From NCBI GenBank assembly GCA_002418765.1, contig DIET01000005.1, positions 1 to 64,000 of the forward strand: a stretch of 64,000 nt of DNA, read 5' to 3'. Of the stretch, positions 59,685 through 64,000 are shown piece by piece. The notes under the pieces are model-generated. The model saw only the letters and a program-made list of their open reading frames with translations. It made no database searches and had not been told where the DNA came from. How positions within the stretch are numbered: position 1 is the first letter of the stretch; each line of letters begins with the position of its first letter. Origin of the DNA: Peptococcaceae bacterium UBA5767 (GTDB lineage Bacteria > Bacillota > TC1 > UBA5767). Made by a program: the position numbers and the translations under genes.

Positions 59685-61610
59685 TTAAATTATATTCCGT
59701 TTGTATTGCGTATACAAGACTTTTAAGTTATAAATTTTAGTTTTCATTGTCTGCTGTAAGAGGGAAACTTGGTCCCAGTCTTTTGCCTCAATGGCCTTAC
59801 GAATTAGTGTTAATTGGGAATCCTTTTCTAGGGAATCCTTAAAGAGCTCATTCTTTCTTTTTATGATTTCAGCCCATCGTTGTTTATCTAACTCGTTGCC
59901 AGATTGTTCATCATGGAGTTGGATCATGTAGCGTCCTTGCTTGGCCAGATTGGGTATGACCTGGGCTAGAATTTCTGTGACCCATTTGGTGATAGATCCT
60001 GTCTTGTATGATTCAAGAATGGCATCCGAAAATACATTCCCTTGCTTGAGAACATGTAATTTGTCAGGGTAAAGAGAAAAGCCTTGTAAATTCTCCCATA
60101 CAGTTGCAGGATGGTGACCGAACAATAGTGTTCTTTCTTCAAGAGAAAACGTTTCAAATACATCTTCTTCACTACGATATTCGCGATTGGTTTCCAGATA
60201 AAAATCTGGATCCCCCATTTTTTTGTTGAAGGAGCTTTCTAATTCCTTTGTGCTTAATTTTGATTCGACAGCGGCCCTGATGCCGTCTAGGGCAGACATA
60301 TACAAAGCAGCAATGGTCAGATAGGTATTGCTGTGAGGGTTAGGGGAGCGAACTTCAAATCTAGTTGCCCTAGGGTTGTTCATGTCACGTATGAGACCTA
60401 CCAGAATTGTTCTGTTACGCGAAGGAGTACTTAGTGTATGTCCGATTGATCCAACGATGCAGATGGGGGCTTCATAGCCCGGCTGCAGGCGATTCAAGGC
60501 ATCATTGGAGCCACTGATAAAGGGATTGGCCACCTCATAGTTTTTTAGTATGCCCATGAGAGCACCCCAACCAAAAATATTGATATAATCATCATCCATG
60601 ACAATGGGCGAAAAAAGATTCTGGTATTGACCTGTCTTTAATTTCAAAGCGACACCAATGTGGGTGTGCTCGCCATTTCCTGCCACATCTTCAATGGGTT
60701 TGGCCATAAACGAAACGTCTAGTCCATGGTTTTGAAATACTTCTTTGATTTTGGTGCGGGCTATGAGTTCATTGTCGGCTGCTTGCAGGGCAGGGGCATA
60801 TTTCCAGTCGATTTCCAATTGTTCCATGACATGTGAGAAGTTCCCTGAAGTATCGACTTTGGCTTTGACACCACCGACCTCCTTGTGGCCCATTTCTGCT
60901 TCTAGTCCGTAGCAATCGAGTAACGATAATGATCTTTCCAGGGCTGTCCGAACCAAACCCTTGGTCCGTTTCCAGTATTGTTCCTGCATGATCTGTGAGG
61001 CGGAAAGTGCGCCAATATTTTCCTCCTCCTCAGGTGTTTTGACCCAAAACTCAAGTTCAGTGGCTGAGGTAAGCACTACATCTTCAATGTCTTCAGGATC
61101 CAATTGCAAGTTCTCCGCTACATGAGGATGCCTGCTGATAAGATCCTTGATTTCCTGTTTGAAATAATTGATTGCATTCTTTAGGACACTTCGAGAATCA
61201 ATTCTTTTGTCGTTGTGGTTCAAAAATGAAGGGATTCGGATAGTACCAACAGGCTTATGGGTTTCTGGGTCCAAATTTCCATAATTGTAATCAACGAACC
61301 ATTTGACACTGGAATCAGGGACCAAATCTACTTTGCCGTTGTTTAGAGTAGCAATACCAGGAAGGACTACACTAGATCCATCAGTCTGTACGCCAGCTCC
61401 TGATAGAAATCCTTCAATGTCTTCTAGGAATAGGCCAATGGGTATTTTCTCGTCTGTGTCATTTCCACCCAAATCTACTCCTACGAGAGATACAAAGCGA
61501 ATTTCTTGATGTTTGCGTAACAGGTCTTTCAGTTCATCCATACTATAGCGATCACTTTGTACGTAATATAGCAAATCATAATCTAGCATTGTATTCATCT
61601 TATTGATCAT
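59685..61610 (-). CDS. Glutamine synthetase family protein, long form
   Basis: Glutamine synthetase makes glutamine from glutamate, ammonia and ATP. This protein has 641 residues from ATG 61610, which follows AAGGAGTGATTTG; an upstream in-frame ATG at 61688 lies in the promoter. Catalytic motifs are visible: the ELEF-type TELEFWVK, AEMGHKEVGG, the ATP-site NGEHTHIGV, PGYEAPI and NPRATRFEVRSP. It is longer than GSI (about 440-470) and shorter than typical GSIII (about 700), with a C-terminal helical extension of roughly 180 residues. Activity as GS is likely, but a related gamma-glutamyl ligase is possible. Confidence 0.87.
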   Translation of the reverse strand: MINKMNTMLDYDLLYYVQSDRYSMDELKDLLRKHQEIRFVSLVGVDLGGNDTDEKIPIGLFLEDIEGFLSGAGVQTDGSSVVLPGIATLNNGKVDLVPDSSVKWFVDYNYGNLDPETHKPVGTIRIPSFLNHNDKRIDSRSVLKNAINYFKQEIKDLISRHPHVAENLQLDPEDIEDVVLTSATELEFWVKTPEEEENIGALSASQIMQEQYWKRTKGLVRTALERSLSLLDCYGLEAEMGHKEVGGVKAKVDTSGNFSHVMEQLEIDWKYAPALQAADNELIARTKIKEVFQNHGLDVSFMAKPIEDVAGNGEHTHIGVALKLKTGQYQNLFSPIVMDDDYINIFGWGALMGILKNYEVANPFISGSNDALNRLQPGYEAPICIVGSIGHTLSTPSRNRTILVGLIRDMNNPRATRFEVRSPNPHSNTYLTIAALYMSALDGIRAAVESKLSTKELESSFNKKMGDPDFYLETNREYRSEEDVFETFSLEERTLLFGHHPATVWENLQGFSLYPDKLHVLKQGNVFSDAILESYKTGSITKWVTEILAQVIPNLAKQGRYMIQLHDEQSGNELDKQRWAEIIKRKNELFKDSLEKDSQLTLIRKAIEAKDWDQVSLLQQTMKTKIYNLKVLYTQYKRNII

Positions 61611-61656
61611 CAAATCACTCCTTAATAAATTAGTTGGTTCGATATTTAAAAAATTA

Positions 61657-61684
61657 ATTATACTCATGTATCGGATTTTGTCAA
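61657..61684 (-). promoter_or_regulatory. Glutamine synthetase promoter
   Basis: Read on the minus strand, TTGACA and TATAAT, both perfect, are separated by 16 bp, about 47 bp upstream of the start. Confidence 0.85.
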
Positions 61685-61733
61685 ACATAAAACAGTCTAC
61701 ATACAGAATACAGCAAGAGTGGGCAATGTAAAG

Positions 61734-62318
61734 TTAAAGCAGCAAAATTTCTGACATGATTTGGTTCCCTAGTTTGGTAGGATGAAGGCCATCGGAGTAG
61801 AGTTGATCCGGGTGTATGGATTTAGATGCCAACAGGAATGCTTCTTGGAAATCGATGATTTCGCATGAAAATTGCTCTTGAAATTGATAAAGCCATAAGC
61901 GAAAGGCCATAAGTTGACGATTGACTTCTTGAAAGTTGATGGATGCCCCCCAATGCTTGGCCGCTTCTTCAGGCTGTATCAGGATGGGCACACCGAGTCT
62001 AGCCTTAATTTTGTGGTGACGACAATGATGAACGATGCAAGCCATGTTAGACTTGACGACAGAGGCAGGGACTCCGTAAATAAAATCATTGGTGCCTGCC
62101 ATAAAAATGCCTTGGTTAGGATGGTGGGAAAAAAAATCCTTTTCTAGTCTGGCAACGAGACCGGTGCTGGTATCACCTAGAATGCCATGGTTGATCCATT
62201 CGGATGTATGTTGAGCTGCGACAATGGAAACCCAATCTTCTCCTTTTTTGAGCTTGTATCCCTTGGTAAGGCTGTCCCCCAGACAGACGATTTTCATAGG
62301 TTTGCTATGTTTATTCAT
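61734..62318 (-). CDS. SGNH/GDSL hydrolase
   Basis: This 194-residue esterase-type hydrolase has block I IVCLGDSLTKGY (catalytic Ser), block II Gly near NHGILGDTS, block III MAGTNDFI, and block V DGLHPTKLGNQ (Asp and His). No signal peptide is seen, so it is probably cytosolic. GGGAGAGG precedes the ATG on the minus strand. The substrate is unknown. Confidence 0.9.
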   Translation of the reverse strand: MNKHSKPMKIVCLGDSLTKGYKLKKGEDWVSIVAAQHTSEWINHGILGDTSTGLVARLEKDFFSHHPNQGIFMAGTNDFIYGVPASVVKSNMACIVHHCRHHKIKARLGVPILIQPEEAAKHWGASINFQEVNRQLMAFRLWLYQFQEQFSCEIIDFQEAFLLASKSIHPDQLYSDGLHPTKLGNQIMSEILLL

Positions 62319-62417
62319 ACGTTCACCTCTCCCTATAGATTATCAAAGAATAGGGAGCAAAGACAATGAAAATTTGTTATAATAAATTGTTAATACAATC
62401 TTACCAAGGAGATTATT

Positions 62418-62807
62418 ATGAAAGTAAAAAAGCTTTCAGAATTAGAAAGCTACCATCTGGAATGGGAGTCATTCAAAGACGGAGATTTTTTTGCTGAAGA
62501 TATTGAGGATGAGAATCTATATTATGAAAGGCTCTTTGTTTTGGTCGATCAGGCTAACGTTATTTATGCGATGGCTTACCTTTACGATGAGGAAGATGAT
62601 GGAACGCTGGAAGTGGATATGTTGACATCCAAAGCTGATGAACAGCAGATTACTTATATAAAAACATTTATATCCTTGATCATGTCAGAGTTTTTTCATA
62701 AGGATAGAATTATGATTAAGACAAGAGGATTCATAGATGCAGATATCACACAAATGGGGTTTTCCGATAACAAGCAGGGATATTTGGTCTGGGAAAAAGG
62801 GGAATGA
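62418..62807 (+). CDS. Acidic hypothetical protein
   Basis: This 129-residue protein was not recognised. It is acidic (EDIEDENLYYE, YDEEDDGTLEVD) with alternating hydrophobic strands and no membrane helix. AAGGAGATTATT precedes the ATG. It ends 2 bp before ftsK and is probably co-transcribed with it. A TATAAT at 62378 may belong to its promoter, with no clear -35. Confidence 0.75.
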   Translation: MKVKKLSELESYHLEWESFKDGDFFAEDIEDENLYYERLFVLVDQANVIYAMAYLYDEEDDGTLEVDMLTSKADEQQITYIKTFISLIMSEFFHKDRIMIKTRGFIDADITQMGFSDNKQGYLVWEKGE

Positions 62808-62809
62808 GA

Positions 62810-64000
62810 TTGACAAAAAAAATGAATCAACGTCAGGTAAAAATTCATATGAAAAGAAAACTGATTGGAATCGGATTTATCGTTATAAGTGGTTTTCTTC
62901 TGGTTAGCATCATCTTAACTCAAAGAGGCATCGGGAACCCTGAGCAGATTGGTTTGGCGGGAGGGTTTTTTTCAAGAACACTGATGGGAATACTAGGAAG
63001 AGCAGGATTCGTTTTGCCAAGTGTGGGTTTGTTGCTGGGGTTTTTGTTTCTTGTGGGTGTTCATGAGGATGATATCAAAACGAATGTGATTGGTTTCTTT
63101 TTTATTCTTCTATCCATTTTGGGTATCTTTAGCATTGAGGATGTGCTAGGTATGACATTCTTGACTGCTGTTCAAAATGGAATGCAAGGTTATGGTGGCG
63201 GCATAATCGGTATGAGTTTTGGTTGGGCTTTATCTAGGGTTATTGGACGCTGGGGAGCCTATATTGTGCTGGGAGGCATTTTACTTGCCGGTATTTTGAT
63301 GCTTTTTGAAGGGTACAAATGGAATTTTTTATCGAAAATAAAGCAAGCATGGGAAACTAAAAAGGCAAAAAAGTTAGCATTAAAAAAGAAACAGGAAAAA
63401 GATGCCTCTTTGCGGGAAAAGGGAAAGACCGTGTTTATTCCTAATCCCACAGGACCAGTCATTAGTCATTCTGGCCATCATGATGAGAGCAATTATGAGA
63501 GTATTAAAGATATTCTCATGGATGAAGATATCGGGAAAAAGCATTCTCGTAAACCAGCAAATTCTTCGTTACCAGTACAAAATACAATGGATAGAGAAGG
63601 ACAGGAAGTCCCTTTGGAAGAGCAAATGGAGATTTCCTTGAAGTCAGATCGTGTCGATTTCGGAGCGATACGGGATTGGAAGTATCCGCCGTTGTCCTTA
63701 TTGCGGCATGAGCGACCCATTGATAAGGCATTGAGTGATAAAGAAATTCAAGAGACCGCTATGTTGCTGGAACAAACCTTGGAGAGCTTCGGCGTTCAGT
63801 TGAAGATTGATCAGGTGAGTATTGGACCCAGTATAACCCGATATGAGGCAAAGCTGGCCCCTGGAATAAAAGTGAGTAAGATTCTTAGACTTTCAGATGA
63901 TATCGCACTGAGCTTGGCGGCATCTAACATTCGTATAGAAGCGCCAATTCCTGGAAAAGCAGCCATTGGGATAGAAGTACCCAACAAGACAGTCAAGGAA
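62810..64000 (+). CDS. ftsK: FtsK/SpoIIIE DNA translocase, N-terminal part (cut by window end)
   Basis: FtsK/SpoIIIE pumps DNA through the division septum. Only the first 397 codons are in the window. The start is TTG at 62810 with AAAGGGG upstream (ATG at 62822 is the alternative, too far from it). Four membrane helices are visible near residues 18-37, 62-82, 93-112 and 144-164. A charged linker (KKAKKLALKKKQEK) and then the alpha domain follow (SIGPSITRYEAKLAPGIKVSKI, RIEAPIPGKAAIGIEVPN). Walker motifs lie beyond the window end. Confidence 0.93.
   Translation, partial: MTKKMNQRQVKIHMKRKLIGIGFIVISGFLLVSIILTQRGIGNPEQIGLAGGFFSRTLMGILGRAGFVLPSVGLLLGFLFLVGVHEDDIKTNVIGFFFILLSILGIFSIEDVLGMTFLTAVQNGMQGYGGGIIGMSFGWALSRVIGRWGAYIVLGGILLAGILMLFEGYKWNFLSKIKQAWETKKAKKLALKKKQEKDASLREKGKTVFIPNPTGPVISHSGHHDESNYESIKDILMDEDIGKKHSRKPANSSLPVQNTMDREGQEVPLEEQMEISLKSDRVDFGAIRDWKYPPLSLLRHERPIDKALSDKEIQETAMLLEQTLESFGVQLKIDQVSIGPSITRYEAKLAPGIKVSKILRLSDDIALSLAASNIRIEAPIPGKAAIGIEVPNKTVKE

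Noticed and set aside
1..64000. CRISPR arrays, insertion sequences, prophage genes
   Set aside because: No repeat-spacer pattern, transposase or phage structural gene was seen on either strand.

Overview
The window looks like a chromosomal segment of a low-to-mid GC anaerobic Clostridia-type Firmicute. Supporting signs are strong AGGAGG-type ribosome sites, Firmicute gene orders (recA-recX-rny-ymdB, alaS-ireB-ruvX-DUF1292-mltG, efp-asp23-amaP-nusB, xseA-xseB-ispA-dxs-tlyA-nadK-argR-recN), a Gram-positive SOS box, an M-box and an OLE RNA. Species cannot be named from the sequence alone. Almost all genes are on the plus strand. No transposase, phage gene or CRISPR array was seen.

Region 1 (1-12.9 kb) opens with the 3' part of a tRNA-Leu. 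It is followed by a purine-nucleoside uptake and salvage block: a BMP lipoprotein, an ABC ATPase with two permeases, a frameshifted guanine/8-oxoguanine-type deaminase, a second BMP lipoprotein and DeoD. A minus-strand metY-metA operon for methionine synthesis follows, then xpt and a universal stress protein. Region 2 (12.9-22.5 kb) is more accessory: a DhnA-type aldolase, a HAD phosphatase, a LacI regulator with an iron alcohol dehydrogenase and a UbiD decarboxylase, a polysaccharide deacetylase, a divergent DprA-like protein, a DUF308 membrane protein, a cytosine-deaminase-like amidohydrolase and YedF.

Region 3 (22.5-47.4 kb) is housekeeping. It holds recA-recX, a candidate small structured RNA, rny-ymdB, a 6S RNA, alaS to mltG, U32 and YqeG proteins, aroE-aroK, tldD/tldE, aroQ, pepP-like, efp, asp23-amaP-nusB, the electron-bifurcating nfnAB pair, folD-fchA, xseAB and ispA. 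Region 4 (47.4-57.9 kb) holds the OLE RNA with its membrane partner OapA, then dxs, a minus-strand SanA-like gene, tlyA, a degenerate nuclease-like membrane protein, nadK, mnmM, argR and recN. An M-box riboswitch, a 30-codon small ORF and corA close it. Region 5 (58-64 kb) holds an intact amidohydrolase, a 2[4Fe-4S] ferredoxin, a long glutamine synthetase, an SGNH hydrolase, an unknown acidic protein and the start of ftsK, cut by the window end.

Taken together, nucleoside import, DeoD, Xpt, several purine/pyrimidine-type amidohydrolases, YedF and folD-fchA suggest an organism that salvages and perhaps ferments purines (inference). The loci where spore formers often carry spoVS, spoIIIAA-AH and spoIVB-spo0A hold no such genes here. 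The most notable elements are the OLE RNA/OapA locus, the M-box-small ORF-corA unit, a promoter-to-terminator candidate small RNA upstream of rny, and the frameshifted deaminase.
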